DNA of 64,000 nt from Streptomyces olivaceoviridis (GCF_014650115.1 NZ_BMUI01000022.1:1-64000), one strand, 5' to 3'; positions 35,174 through 43,441 are shown, counted from the first letter of the stretch. The notes: generated by a model from the sequence alone, not told the origin. Translations and numbers: made by a program.

Positions 35174-35761
35174 ATGACTCGCGTGATCGCCGGCCGGGCA
35201 GGCGGACGGCGCCTCTCAGTACCGCCCGGCACCGGAACCCGGCCGACCTCGGACCGCGCACGCGAGGGCCTCTTCTCCACCTGGCAGTCCCTCCTCGGCG
35301 GCCCCCTGGACGGCGAACGGGTCCTGGACCTCTACGCCGGCTCGGGCGCCGTGGGCCTGGAGGCCCTGTCCCGCGGCGCGGGCCACGTCCTGCTGGTCGA
35401 GGCGGACGCCCGGGCCGCGCGGATCGTGCGGGAGAACGTGAAAAACCTGGGCCTGCCGGGCGCCGAGGTCAGAACGGGCAAAGCGGAACAGGTCATCAGG
35501 CAAACCACCCCGGAAGAGCCGTACGACCTGGTCTTCCTCGACCCGCCGTACGCCGTCTCCGACGACGATCTTCAGGAGATCCTGCTCACACTCCGCTCGG
35601 AACGCTGGCTCGGCGAAGAAGCCCTCGTCACCGTGGAGCGCAGCACCAGAGGCGGCGAATTCCACTGGCCGGACGGCTTCGAGGCCGTTCGGTCCCGTCG
35701 CTACGGCGAGGGAACGTTTTGGTACGGTCGCGCCGCCTCTACGTGCGAAGACGCACGATGA
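35174..35761 (+). CDS. rsmD: 16S rRNA (guanine-966-N2)-methyltransferase RsmD
   Basis: A 195-aa SAM-dependent methyltransferase. Marks: TRVIAGRAGGRRLSVPPGTG at the start, TRPTSDRAREGLFSTWQSL, motif I VLDLYAGSGAVGLEALSRGA near residue 50, and catalytic motif IV LVFLDPPYAVSDDDL near 119. ATG 35174 has aagga upstream. The next gene, coaD, starts 26 bp later; rsmD-coaD pairing is very common in bacteria. Confidence 0.96.
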   Translation: MTRVIAGRAGGRRLSVPPGTGTRPTSDRAREGLFSTWQSLLGGPLDGERVLDLYAGSGAVGLEALSRGAGHVLLVEADARAARIVRENVKNLGLPGAEVRTGKAEQVIRQTTPEEPYDLVFLDPPYAVSDDDLQEILLTLRSERWLGEEALVTVERSTRGGEFHWPDGFEAVRSRRYGEGTFWYGRAASTCEDAR

Positions 35762-35787
35762 CCGGACCGGAGAGCGAGGGATCACAA

Positions 35788-36267
35788 GTGCGCCGCGCCG
35801 TCTGTCCCGGGTCTTTCGACCCGATCACCAACGGACACCTCGACATCATTGCCCGAGCCTCCCGTCTCTACGACGAGGTCTACGTGGCGGTGATGATCAA
35901 CAAGTCCAAGAAGGGCCTGTTCGGGATCGAGGAGCGGATCGAGCTGATCCGCCAGGTCACTGCCGAGTACGCCAACGTCCGGGTGGAGGCGTTCCACGGC
36001 CTCCTCGTCGACTTCTGCAAGCAGCGCGAGATCCCCGCCATCGTCAAGGGCCTGCGTGCCGTCAGCGACTTCGACTACGAACTCCAGATGGCGCAGATGA
36101 ACAACGGCCTCACCGGCGTGGAGACGCTGTTCGTGCCCACCAACCCCACCTACAGCTTCCTCTCCTCCTCCCTCGTCAAGGAGGTCGCGGCCTGGGGCGG
36201 CGACGTCTCCCACCTGGTGCCGGCCGAGGTCCTGGAGGCACTGAACAAGCGCCTCGCCAAGGGCTGA
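35788..36267 (+). CDS. coaD: Phosphopantetheine adenylyltransferase
   Basis: A 159-aa nucleotidyltransferase that makes dephospho-CoA from 4'-phosphopantetheine and ATP. Marks: PGSFDPITNGHLDII (T/HxGH motif at residues 14-17), FGIEERIELIRQV, VKGLRAVSDFDYELQMAQMN, and PTYSFLSSSLVKEVA. GTG 35788 has gaggga at 7 bp and gives the usual length; ATG 35758 would add ten poorly conserved residues. It is probably in an operon with rsmD. Confidence 0.97.
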   Translation: MRRAVCPGSFDPITNGHLDIIARASRLYDEVYVAVMINKSKKGLFGIEERIELIRQVTAEYANVRVEAFHGLLVDFCKQREIPAIVKGLRAVSDFDYELQMAQMNNGLTGVETLFVPTNPTYSFLSSSLVKEVAAWGGDVSHLVPAEVLEALNKRLAKG

Positions 36268-36324
36268 TGGGGCTACAGTCGTCCCGTCCGTCTCCAACCC
36301 GGCTGTAGAGAGTGGCGAGCACAG

Positions 36325-37434
36325 GTGGACGTGCAGAAGAAGCTCGACGAGATCGTCTCCGCGGTCTCCGGCGCCCGGGGCATGCCCATGTCGGCGTCGT
36401 GCGTGATCAACCGAGCCGAGCTGCTCGCGCTGCTCGAAGAGGTGCGCCAGGCGCTGCCCGGCTCGCTGGCCCAGGCGCAGGAACTGATCGGCGACCGTGA
36501 GCAGATGGTCGAGCAGGCCCGGCTGGAGGCCGAGCGGATCATCGAGAACGCGCACGCCCAGCGCGGCTCGCTGATCTCCGACACCGAGATCGCCCGCCGT
36601 TCCCAGGCCGAGGCCGACCGGATCCTCGCCGAGGCCCGCAAGGAGGCCGAGGAGATCCGCGCCGAGGCCGACGACTACGTCGACTCCAAGCTCGCCAACT
36701 TCGAGGTCGTCCTCACCAAGACCCTCGGCTCGGTCGGCCGGGGCCGCGAGAAGCTCCTCGGCACCGGCCCGGGCCTGGACGAGAACGGCTACGCGGACGA
36801 GGACGCCCCCGAGCGCAGCCAGGACCCGGAGACCCTGCGCCACAACGCCGACGCCTACGTGGACGCCAAGCTCGGCGCCTTCGAGGCGGTCCTCGCCAAG
36901 ACCCTGGAGGCCGTCGGCCGGGGCCGGCAGAAGCTGCACGGCCGCATCGCCACCGACGACCTCGGCGCCCTCGCCGACGACACCACGACCTTCCAGCACT
37001 CCAGCGACGCCGACTACCTCGCCGACCTCGCGGCCCTCGCGGACAGCGACCGCGCGGCACAACGGCAGCCCGAGCCGCCCCAGCCGTCGTACGAGCCGCA
37101 GCCGGCCTATGGCTACGAGCAGCAGCCGGACCCCTACGCGGGCTTCCCGCAGCAGCCGGAGTACGCCCCGCAGCCTGACTCGTACGGCTACCAGCAGGCT
37201 GATCCGTATTCCCCCGCCTCCGGCTACGCTCCGGCGGGAGGTGCCCCCTTCCAGGGCTACGACGCCCAGCAGGCCGGCTACGACCCCCAGCAGGCCCAGC
37301 AGTCGCACCAACCCCAGCAGCAGCCGCAGCACCAGGACCAGCAGGGTTACGCCCTGGACGAGACCAGCCTCTTCGACACGAGCATGATCAGCGCGGAGCA
37401 GCTCAGGGCGTACGAGCAGGGCCGGGGTCTGTAG
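36325..37434 (+). CDS. DivIVA/SepIVA-like cell-division coiled-coil protein
   Basis: A 369-aa protein. Residues 1-150 are a long coiled coil (LLALLEEVRQALPGSLAQAQ; EADRILAEARKEAEEIRAEA), followed by two copies of a conserved module: DDYVDSKLANFEVVLTKTL with GSVGRGREKL, and DAYVDAKLGAFEAVLAKTL with EAVGRGRQKL. From about 245 the tail is Gln/Tyr/Pro-rich and probably disordered, ending SMISAEQLRAYEQGRGL. The order with DUF177, rpmF, rnc and mutM downstream matches the mycobacterial sepIVA (Rv2927c) locus. A role in septum or polar growth organisation is inferred. GTG 36325. Confidence 0.88.
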   Translation: MDVQKKLDEIVSAVSGARGMPMSASCVINRAELLALLEEVRQALPGSLAQAQELIGDREQMVEQARLEAERIIENAHAQRGSLISDTEIARRSQAEADRILAEARKEAEEIRAEADDYVDSKLANFEVVLTKTLGSVGRGREKLLGTGPGLDENGYADEDAPERSQDPETLRHNADAYVDAKLGAFEAVLAKTLEAVGRGRQKLHGRIATDDLGALADDTTTFQHSSDADYLADLAALADSDRAAQRQPEPPQPSYEPQPAYGYEQQPDPYAGFPQQPEYAPQPDSYGYQQADPYSPASGYAPAGGAPFQGYDAQQAGYDPQQAQQSHQPQQQPQHQDQQGYALDETSLFDTSMISAEQLRAYEQGRGL

Positions 37435-37564
37435 CCGCGGGCGGATTGGGCGCTGAGCCAAAGGTCCAGTATCCTGGCTCTTCGGTCGCGCGTATGTCCG
37501 CGATCACCGCTGTCCGGAGCACCGACGGGCGGCGTCCCTTCGAGTTCGAAGATCGAAAGCAGGA

Positions 37565-38209
37565 ATGGCTTCCAACGCCCGCCTCGACCACCGAAACCCC
37601 CTCGTGATCGACACGCACGAGCTGGGCCGGCGTCCTGGCGCGCTGCAACGCCTGACCCGCGAGGTCGACGCTCCCAGGGATCTCGGCATCCAGGGAGTCG
37701 TCGGAGTGCCGGAAGGCGCCCCGATGGAGCTCGAACTCCGCCTTGAGTCGGTCATGGAAGGGGTGCTTGTCACAGGCACCGCCCGTGCAACGGCCAAGGG
37801 GGAGTGCGTAAGGTGTCTGGAGCCGGTCGAGCTGGAGCTCGAAGCGGACTTCCAGGAGATGTTCACGTACCCTGACGCCGACGACCGGGGCCGTGTGATC
37901 GCGGAACCGGGCGACGACGCCGAGGACGACGAGGACAGGCTCTTTATCGAGGACGGTCTGATCGACCTCGAACCCGTGCTGCGCGATGCGGTGGTGCTCG
38001 CACTGCCGATGCAGCCGGTGTGCCAGGAAGGCTGCCCCGGTCTGTGCTCCGAGTGCGGGGCGCGGCTGGCGGACGACCCGGACCACCACCACGACGCCGT
38101 CGACATCCGTTGGGCGGCTTTGCAGGGATTCGCCGATTCACTCGAAGCCGGCGATAAGGACGAGATGAGCGGCGCCGAAGCGGGCGTCGACGAGAAGCAG
38201 GAGAAGTAG
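37565..38209 (+). CDS. DUF177 (YceD-like) protein
   Basis: A 214-aa DUF177 protein. It has the family N-terminus LDHRNPLVIDTHELGRRPGA, the GECVRCLEPVELELE zinc-like pair near residue 80, an acidic middle, and a second cysteine cluster CQEGCPGLCSECGARL near 160-175; the C-terminal tail is acidic. YceD-type proteins are found next to rpmF in most bacteria, and plant homologues are needed for 23S rRNA accumulation, so a ribosome-assembly role is likely. The rpmF start lies 2 bp after its stop. Confidence 0.94.
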   Translation: MASNARLDHRNPLVIDTHELGRRPGALQRLTREVDAPRDLGIQGVVGVPEGAPMELELRLESVMEGVLVTGTARATAKGECVRCLEPVELELEADFQEMFTYPDADDRGRVIAEPGDDAEDDEDRLFIEDGLIDLEPVLRDAVVLALPMQPVCQEGCPGLCSECGARLADDPDHHHDAVDIRWAALQGFADSLEAGDKDEMSGAEAGVDEKQEK

Positions 38210-38211
38210 CC

Positions 38212-38385
38212 GTGGCTGTTCCGAAGCGGAAGATGTCGCGCAGCAACACGCGCCACCGCCGGTCGCAGTGGAAGGCTGCGGTCCCCACCCTGGTTGCGTG
38301 CGAGCGCTGCCACGAGCCCAAGCAGCAGCACATCGCGTGCCCGTCTTGCGGCACCTACAACAAGCGCCAGGTCCTCGAAGTCTGA
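38212..38385 (+). CDS. rpmF: 50S ribosomal protein L32
   Basis: A 57-aa protein, MAVPKRKMSRSNTRHRRSQW through CERCHEPKQQHIACPSCG to the end KRQVLEV. The four cysteines (CxxC...CxxC) bind zinc. GTG 38212 lies 2 bp after the DUF177 stop with aggagaag as ribosome site. It stands between DUF177 and rnc in one probable operon. Confidence 0.98.
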   Translation: MAVPKRKMSRSNTRHRRSQWKAAVPTLVACERCHEPKQQHIACPSCGTYNKRQVLEV

Positions 38386-38405
38386 GCGGGCTGGTGAGAG
38401 GCACT

Positions 38406-39230
38406 GTGTCCACGCCGAAGAAAACCTCTGCGGACAACCAGGCCTCGTCCCACACGCTTCTGGAAGGGCGGCTCGGCTACCAGGTCGAGTCCGCCCTTCT
38501 GGTGCGAGCGCTGACCCACCGTTCCTACGCGTACGAGAACGGCGGTCTGCCGACGAACGAGCGCCTGGAGTTCCTCGGGGACTCCGTGCTGGGCCTCGTC
38601 GTCACGGACACGCTGTACCGCACCCACCCCGACCTGCCCGAAGGCCAGCTGGCCAAGCTGCGGGCCGCGGTGGTCAACTCGCGTGCGTTGGCGGAGGTCG
38701 GGCGCGGCCTCGACCTGGGCGCCTTCATCCGGCTTGGCCGGGGTGAAGAGGGCACGGGCGGCCGGGACAAGGCATCCATCCTCGCCGACACCCTTGAAGC
38801 GGTGATCGGTGCGGTCTATCTCGACCAGGGCCTCGACGCGGCCTCCGAACTGGTGCACCGCCTGTTCGACCCGCTGATCGAGAAGTCCTCCAACCTCGGT
38901 GCCGGCCTGGACTGGAAGACGTCCCTCCAGGAGCTCACCGCGATCGAGGGGCTCGGCGTGCCCGAGTACCTGGTCACGGAGACCGGCCCCGACCACGAGA
39001 AGACCTTCACTGCTGCCGCCCGCGTCGGGGGCGTCTCGTACGGCACCGGCACCGGCCGCAGCAAGAAGGAGGCGGAACAGCAGGCAGCCGAGTCCGCCTG
39101 GCGGGCCATCCGGGCCGCCGCGGACGAGCGGGCCAAGGTGGCCAAGGAGCCCATCAAGGAGACGGCCGACGAGGCCGTCAGGGGCAGCCAGGCCGTCAAG
39201 GGCGGCGACGCGTCGTCCGCCACCGCCTGA
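38406..39230 (+). CDS. rnc: Ribonuclease III
   Basis: A 274-aa RNase III (AbsB in S. coelicolor, where it affects antibiotic production globally). Endonuclease domain: RALTHRSYAYENGGLPTNER, then the signature ERLEFLGDSVLGLVV near residue 50 and DTLEAVIGAVYLDQGLD with the second metal Glu. The dsRNA-binding domain runs from about 172 to 240 (DWKTSLQELTAIEGLGVPEY; GRSKKEAEQQAAESAW), followed by a charged tail that seems longer than usual. GTG 38406 has gagagg; GTG 38394 is a possible start 4 residues earlier. A strong hairpin follows. Confidence 0.96.
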   Translation: MSTPKKTSADNQASSHTLLEGRLGYQVESALLVRALTHRSYAYENGGLPTNERLEFLGDSVLGLVVTDTLYRTHPDLPEGQLAKLRAAVVNSRALAEVGRGLDLGAFIRLGRGEEGTGGRDKASILADTLEAVIGAVYLDQGLDAASELVHRLFDPLIEKSSNLGAGLDWKTSLQELTAIEGLGVPEYLVTETGPDHEKTFTAAARVGGVSYGTGTGRSKKEAEQQAAESAWRAIRAAADERAKVAKEPIKETADEAVRGSQAVKGGDASSATA

Positions 39231-39250
39231 CCGGAACAGAACAGCACCAC

Positions 39251-39289
39251 CCGAGCGCCCGCCCCGCCACCCGCGGGACGGGCGCTCGG
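39251..39289 (+). terminator. Terminator after rnc
   Basis: ccgagcgcccg (39251-39261) pairs perfectly with cgggcgctcgg (39279-39289), with additional pairing inside the loop. It begins 20 bp after the rnc stop, so mutM probably has its own promoter. Confidence 0.82.
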
Positions 39290-39398
39290 CCATCCACGGG
39301 CGCCGCCGGCAGGCAGAGGGGATCCACCGGCCCGGTGGGACCCCCGGGCCCCGGGATACCCTGCCCTCAGCTCTTCCGCAGTCGCCCGAAGGAGTGTC

Positions 39399-40259
39399 GT
39401 GCCCGAGTTGCCCGAGGTCGAAGTCGTCCGCCGGGGCCTGGAGCGCTGGGTCGCCCACCGGACCGTCACCGAGACCGAGGTGCTGCACCCGCGAGCCGTA
39501 CGCCGGCATGTCGCCGGGCCCGACGACTTCGCGCACCGGCTCAAGGGCCACCACATCGGCACGCCCCGGCGGCGCGGCAAGTACCTGTGGCTGCCGCTGG
39601 AGGAGACGAACCAGTCCGTCCTCGCCCACCTCGGCATGAGCGGCCAGCTACTGGTCCAGCCGCACGAGACGGCGGACGAGAAGCACCTGCGCATCCGTGT
39701 GCGGTTCGCCGACACCCTCGGCACGGAACTCCGCTTCGTCGACCAGCGCACCTTCGGCGGGCTGTCGTTGCACGACAACACCCCCGACGGCCTGCCCGAC
39801 GTCATCGCGCACATCGCCCGCGACCCGCTGGACCCGCTGTTCGACGACGAGGCCTTCCACCAGGCACTGCGCCGCAAGCGGACCACCATCAAGCGGGCCC
39901 TGCTGGACCAGTCGCTGATCAGCGGCGTCGGCAACATCTACGCGGACGAGGCCCTGTGGCGCGCCCGCATCCACTACGAACGCCCCACGGCGAACTTCAC
40001 CCGCCCGGTCACGGCGGAACTCCTCGGTCACATCCGGGACGTGATGAACGCGGCCCTCGCCGTCGGCGGCACCAGCTTCGACAGCCTGTACGTCAACGTC
40101 AACGGCGAATCCGGCTACTTCGACCGTTCCCTGGACGCCTACGGCCGGGAGGGCGAGCCCTGCCGCCGCTGCGGCACCCCCATGCGTCGGCGCCCCTGGA
40201 TGAACCGGTCCAGCTACTTCTGCCCCCAGTGTCAGAGGGCGCCGCGCGTCTCGTCGTAA
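39399..40259 (+). CDS. mutM: Formamidopyrimidine-DNA glycosylase
   Basis: A 286-aa base-excision repair glycosylase/AP lyase for 8-oxoguanine and formamidopyrimidines. It starts MPELPEVEVVRRGLERWVAH with the catalytic Pro and Glu exposed after Met removal. The helix-two-turn-helix is LLDQSLISGVGNIYADEALW, and the C-terminal zinc finger is CRRCGTPM...YFCPQCQ. GTG 39399. The last 28 bp overlap the end of the convergent HxlR gene. Confidence 0.97.
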   Translation: MPELPEVEVVRRGLERWVAHRTVTETEVLHPRAVRRHVAGPDDFAHRLKGHHIGTPRRRGKYLWLPLEETNQSVLAHLGMSGQLLVQPHETADEKHLRIRVRFADTLGTELRFVDQRTFGGLSLHDNTPDGLPDVIAHIARDPLDPLFDDEAFHQALRRKRTTIKRALLDQSLISGVGNIYADEALWRARIHYERPTANFTRPVTAELLGHIRDVMNAALAVGGTSFDSLYVNVNGESGYFDRSLDAYGREGEPCRRCGTPMRRRPWMNRSSYFCPQCQRAPRVSS

Positions 40260-40627
40260 CGCGCGCGGGACGCGAGGACGTCGTCCATCGAGCCCTCCAC
40301 GCAGTGGATGAGCGCCAGCAGCCGCTCGGCGACCTGCCGTCCCAGGGGCGTCAGCTCGTAGTCCACGCGCGGCGGGTTCGTCGGCTGGGCCTCGCGGTGC
40401 ACCAGGCCGTCGCGTTCCAGCGCGTGCAGCGTCTGGGACAGCATCTTCTCGCTCACCCCGTCCACGCGCCGGCGCAGTTCGTTGAAGCGCAGCGGACCCT
40501 CGTACAGCGCGCCGAGCGTCAGCCCGCCCCAGCGGCCCGTGACGTGCTCCAGCGTGGCCCGTGACGGGCACGCCTTGGCGAAGACGTTGTAGGCGAGGTC
40601 GTCGTGGTCCTGGGTGGTCACGGTCAT
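40232..40627 (-). CDS. HxlR-family transcriptional regulator
   Basis: A 131-aa winged helix-turn-helix regulator of the HxlR/DUF24 type: CPSRATLEHVTGRWGGLTLG with the family cysteine near residue 20, LRFNELRRRVDGVSEKMLSQ as recognition helix, and LHALERDGLVHREAQPTNPP leading to VDYELTPLGRQ. The single N-proximal Cys is the redox or electrophile sensor in several family members (YodB-like). It is divergent from a flavodoxin-fold gene across a perfect palindrome. It overlaps mutM tail to tail by 28 bp. Role: probable thiol-sensing repressor of its neighbour. Confidence 0.92.
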   Translation of the reverse strand: MTVTTQDHDDLAYNVFAKACPSRATLEHVTGRWGGLTLGALYEGPLRFNELRRRVDGVSEKMLSQTLHALERDGLVHREAQPTNPPRVDYELTPLGRQVAERLLALIHCVEGSMDDVLASRARYDETRGAL

Positions 40628-40667
40628 ACCCGCAAGAGTACGCCCGCACAGCGCTCTCCACCAGGTT

Positions 40668-40705
40668 GCACTAACTTCTAGTTAGTGCTTTCCTGTGGTT
40701 AGTGC
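40668..40705. promoter_or_regulatory. HxlR operator: GCACTAAC-TTCTA-GTTAGTGC plus a third half-site
   Basis: Arms 40668-40675 and 40681-40688 are exact 8-bp complements, and an extra GTTAGTGC lies at 40698-40705. The site is between the divergent HxlR and flavodoxin genes. The form (inverted repeat centred on a TAACTnnnAGTTA-like core) suits HxlR dimers; the third copy suggests cooperative binding. Confidence 0.78.
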
Positions 40706-40765
40706 TCGCGGGCTGCTCTCTTCTCCTGAGCCGCCGTTCACCGCTGTTCGTTTCGAGGAGTCCTC

Positions 40766-41350
40766 ATGACCACCCCCGTCGTTTCCATCGCCTACCACTC
40801 CGGCTACGGCCACACCGCAGTCCTCGCCGAGGCCGTCCGCGCCGGCGCCCTCGACGCGGGTGCCGAGGTGCACCTGATCAAGGTGGACGGGATCACCGAC
40901 GAGCAGTGGGAGACGCTGGACCGCTCCGACGTGATCGTCTTCGGCTCGCCCACCTACATGGGCACCGCCTCCGGCGCCTTCCACGTCTTCGCCGAGGCCA
41001 CCTCCAAGCGCTGGTCCGGCCAGGGCTGGAAGGACAAGCTGGCCGCCGGCTTCACCAACTCCGCCTCCAAGAGCGGCGACAAGCTGCACACCCTTCAGTT
41101 CTTCCAGACGCTCGCCGCCCAGCACGGCATGCACTGGGTCAACCTCGGTCTGCTCCCCGGCTGGAACAGCAGCACCGCCTCGGAGCACGACCTGAACCGC
41201 CTCGGCTTCTTCGCCGGCGCCGCCGCCCAGAGCAACAACGACCAGGGCCCCGAGGGCGTCCACAAGGCCGACGTGGCCACCGCCGAGCACCTGGGGCGCC
41301 GGGTGACGGAGACGGCGAAGATCTTCACCCGCGGACGCGTCGCCGCGTAA
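40766..41350 (+). CDS. Flavodoxin-fold NAD(P)H:quinone oxidoreductase-like protein (WrbA family)
   Basis: A 194-aa flavoprotein. The FMN phosphate loop is IAYHSGYGHTAVLAEAV (residues 8-24), the second FMN contact is VFGSPTYMGTASGAFHVF near 75-92, and AAGFTNSASKSGDKLHTLQF follows. WrbA-type enzymes reduce quinones with NAD(P)H in two-electron steps. ATG 40766 has gaggag 5 bp upstream. The divergent HxlR regulator and palindrome indicate induction by quinone or electrophile stress. Confidence 0.92.
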   Translation: MTTPVVSIAYHSGYGHTAVLAEAVRAGALDAGAEVHLIKVDGITDEQWETLDRSDVIVFGSPTYMGTASGAFHVFAEATSKRWSGQGWKDKLAAGFTNSASKSGDKLHTLQFFQTLAAQHGMHWVNLGLLPGWNSSTASEHDLNRLGFFAGAAAQSNNDQGPEGVHKADVATAEHLGRRVTETAKIFTRGRVAA

Positions 41351-41389
41351 CGCCTGCTGCGGGGGCGGGGGCTCTGCCCGGGGCTCTGC

Positions 41390-42949
41390 TCAGTACCCGA
41401 AGTCCTGCGTCCACCAAGGTCCGCCCGGGCCGAAGTGCACGCCGACACCGAGGGACTTGAAGCCGCCGTTCAGGATGTTGGCACGGTCACCGGGGCTGTT
41501 CATCCAGGCAGCCATCACGGCCGCGGCGTCGGCCTGACCGCGGGCTGTGTTCTCGCCGCCGAGATCGGTGATGCCGGCCGCCGCAGCCCGGTCCCACGGC
41601 GTCCTGCCGTCCGGGTCGGTGTGGTCGAAGTAGCCGCGCGCCGCCATGTCGTCACTGAAGGCCCCGGCCAGCTGCGTCAGCGAGGAGTTCGCCGCCAGCG
41701 GGCTACGGCCGACCTTCGCCCGCTCGTCGTTGACGAGCTTCAGCACCTGCGCCTCGGCAGCGGCCTCCCGCGACACCGTCACCGGCGAGGACGTCGACGG
41801 CGGCGCCTTGGTGGCCGTGGGGGACGGGGTGGCTGTATGGGTGGGGGTGGCTGTACGGGTCGGGGTGGCCGTATGGGTCGGGATGGCTGTACGGGTCGGG
41901 ATGGCTGTACGGGTCGGGGTGGCTGTACGGGTCGGGGTGGCCCTCGGCATGGGCGGCTTGGCCGGTGCCGCTGGTTTGGACGCAGTGGGCGGTTTGGATG
42001 GTGCCGCCGGCTTGGTCGGTGCAGTCGGTTTGGGTGGTGCCGCCGACTTGGCAGGTGCGGAGGGCGTGGTCCTCGGCGTGGTCCTCGGCGTCGTCCTGGC
42101 CGGCGTCGGCTTCTCGGCCGCCGTCTTGGAGGGGGTGGCCGCCTTCGAGCCGGACGCCGTCTTCGCGGGGGACGTCGGCTTCCAGGGGGACGCGGTCTTG
42201 GAGGGGGTGGCCCTCTTCGACGGGGACGCCGACTTCGACGGGGACACCGTCTTCGATGCGGTGGCCCTCTTCGAGGGGAGCGTCGGCTTCGAGGGGAGCG
42301 TCGGCTTAGGGGAGGAGGTCGGCTTCGAGGCAGGCGCGGAGGGGGAGTGCGTAGAGGAGGGCGAATGCGAGGCGGAGGTCGACGCCGACGCCGAGACGGA
42401 CGCCGACGCGCTCGCGGAGCCGCCGCGCGCACTGTTCCCGCTGCCGGACACCTCCGCGCGGCCCGAGGCACCGCCCTGCTCGCCGGCCGTGTTGCTGGGG
42501 GCCGCCGCGGTCCGTAGCCGGTCCCCGCCGGTGGTGTGCGTACCACCGCCGAGCCGGTGGTGCTCCAGGCCCGGTACGACACCCGTGGCCACCGCGACCG
42601 TGCCGAGGGCGACGGCCACGGACACGCCGAGCAGGCCCACGCGCACCGGCCGCCCGAGCTTGTTCCGCCGCCGGTGCCCGCCGGCCGGGGTGGAACCGCC
42701 GTCGCCGGCGCCGGGCGTGCCCGGCGTCGAGTCGTCGCCCGTCGCGAACAGGTACGCCTGGGCCTTCGCCGCGGCCTCGGCGTAGCCCTCCGGGTTCAGG
42801 TAGGGCGCGATGCCCGTCGGCACCCGCCGTTCCCCCGCGGACGAGTGCTGGGGGTCGTCGCTCCCGGAGCCCGAGTGCTGCGTGTGGTCGTCCCCCGTGG
42901 CGCGGCCCGTGGCGGCGCGGCCGGCGGCGGAGCGTCGGTGGCGTCCCAT
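41390..42949 (-). CDS. CAP/SCP-domain cell-surface protein with long Pro/Thr/Ser repeat stalk
   Basis: A 519-aa protein. Residues 1-98 are cytoplasmic and contain LNPEGYAEAAAKAQAYLFAT; one membrane helix lies near 101-125 (VGLLGVSVAVALGTVAVATG); residues 150-390 are a low-complexity Ser/Pro/Lys/Thr stalk with ATPTRT hexapeptides; residues 395-519 are a CAP domain (QVLKLVNDERAKVGRSPLAA, YFDHTDPDGRTPWDRAAAAG, GENTARGQADAAAVMAAWMN, GVHFGPGGPWWTQDFGY). The type-II topology puts the CAP domain outside, lifted from the wall by the stalk, as in the YkwD-like group. ATG 42949 has aaggac. Function of bacterial CAP domains is mostly unknown; adhesion or wall processing are possibilities. Confidence 0.9.
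   Translation of the reverse strand: MGRHRRSAAGRAATGRATGDDHTQHSGSGSDDPQHSSAGERRVPTGIAPYLNPEGYAEAAAKAQAYLFATGDDSTPGTPGAGDGGSTPAGGHRRRNKLGRPVRVGLLGVSVAVALGTVAVATGVVPGLEHHRLGGGTHTTGGDRLRTAAAPSNTAGEQGGASGRAEVSGSGNSARGGSASASASVSASASTSASHSPSSTHSPSAPASKPTSSPKPTLPSKPTLPSKRATASKTVSPSKSASPSKRATPSKTASPWKPTSPAKTASGSKAATPSKTAAEKPTPARTTPRTTPRTTPSAPAKSAAPPKPTAPTKPAAPSKPPTASKPAAPAKPPMPRATPTRTATPTRTAIPTRTAIPTHTATPTRTATPTHTATPSPTATKAPPSTSSPVTVSREAAAEAQVLKLVNDERAKVGRSPLAANSSLTQLAGAFSDDMAARGYFDHTDPDGRTPWDRAAAAGITDLGGENTARGQADAAAVMAAWMNSPGDRANILNGGFKSLGVGVHFGPGGPWWTQDFGY
41825..41950. repeat. 18-bp tandem repeat in the CAP-protein stalk
   Basis: About seven 18-bp units of the type ggtggctgtacgggtcgg, encoding the hexapeptide ATPTRT/AIPTRT/ATPTHT on the minus strand. 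Shorter imperfect repeats (PSKRA, TTPR) continue to about 42330. Confidence 0.9.
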
Positions 42950-43048
42950 GTCCTTGCCCTCTTCCTCGTGCCTGCGGTCGACCGGCGCCTGCACGGCGAG
43001 TGAGTCCCCGGCGAGCGACTTGTGGCGAGTGACTCCCCCTGGCCAACC

Positions 43049-43072
43049 AAACCCACTCGATCGAGTGGGTTT
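43049..43072. promoter_or_regulatory. 24-bp perfect palindrome between the CAP gene and acyP
   Basis: AAACCCACTCGA followed directly by its complement TCGAGTGGGTTT, 12-bp arms with no spacer. With no loop it is more likely a protein-binding site than a terminator. It lies 100 bp upstream of the CAP gene and 88 bp upstream of acyP, so it may control either or both. Confidence 0.65.
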
Positions 43073-43159
43073 CATATGAGATGGATTGATTCCGGACCGT
43101 ACCCCATGGTGCTCGGGGACGATGTGTCCCGGCCGACACCGGCCGGTTAGGTTGCACCC

Positions 43160-43441
43160 ATGAGTGAGGAAGTGCGACTGATCGCCTGGGTGCGTGGACA
43201 CGTACAGGGCGTGGGATTCCGCTGGTTCACGCGCGCCAAGGCGCTGGAGATCGGCGGTCTGAGTGGTTTTGCTCTCAATTTGACCGACGGCCGGGTCCAG
43301 GTGGTCGCGGAGGGGCCGCGGGAGGGGTGCGAGGGGCTGCTGGACTGGCTCCAGGGCAGCGACACGCCCGGGCATGTGGACGGTGTCACCGAGATCTGGG
43401 ACACACCGCGCGGCGGCTACGACGGCTTCGCCATCCGCTGA
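43160..43441 (+). CDS. acyP: Acylphosphatase
   Basis: A 93-aa ferredoxin-like enzyme that hydrolyses acyl phosphates. The catalytic loop is VRGHVQGVGFRWFTRAKALE (Arg in GFRW binds phosphate) and the catalytic Asn is in SGFALNLTDGRVQVVAEGP. ATG 43160. In bacteria acyP often sits directly before smc, as here apart from the small coiled-coil gene. Confidence 0.95.
   Translation: MSEEVRLIAWVRGHVQGVGFRWFTRAKALEIGGLSGFALNLTDGRVQVVAEGPREGCEGLLDWLQGSDTPGHVDGVTEIWDTPRGGYDGFAIR

Noticed and set aside
43049..43072. The 24-bp palindrome as a transcription terminator
   Set aside because: It has no loop, lies between two diverging genes and not after a gene, and has no T-run.
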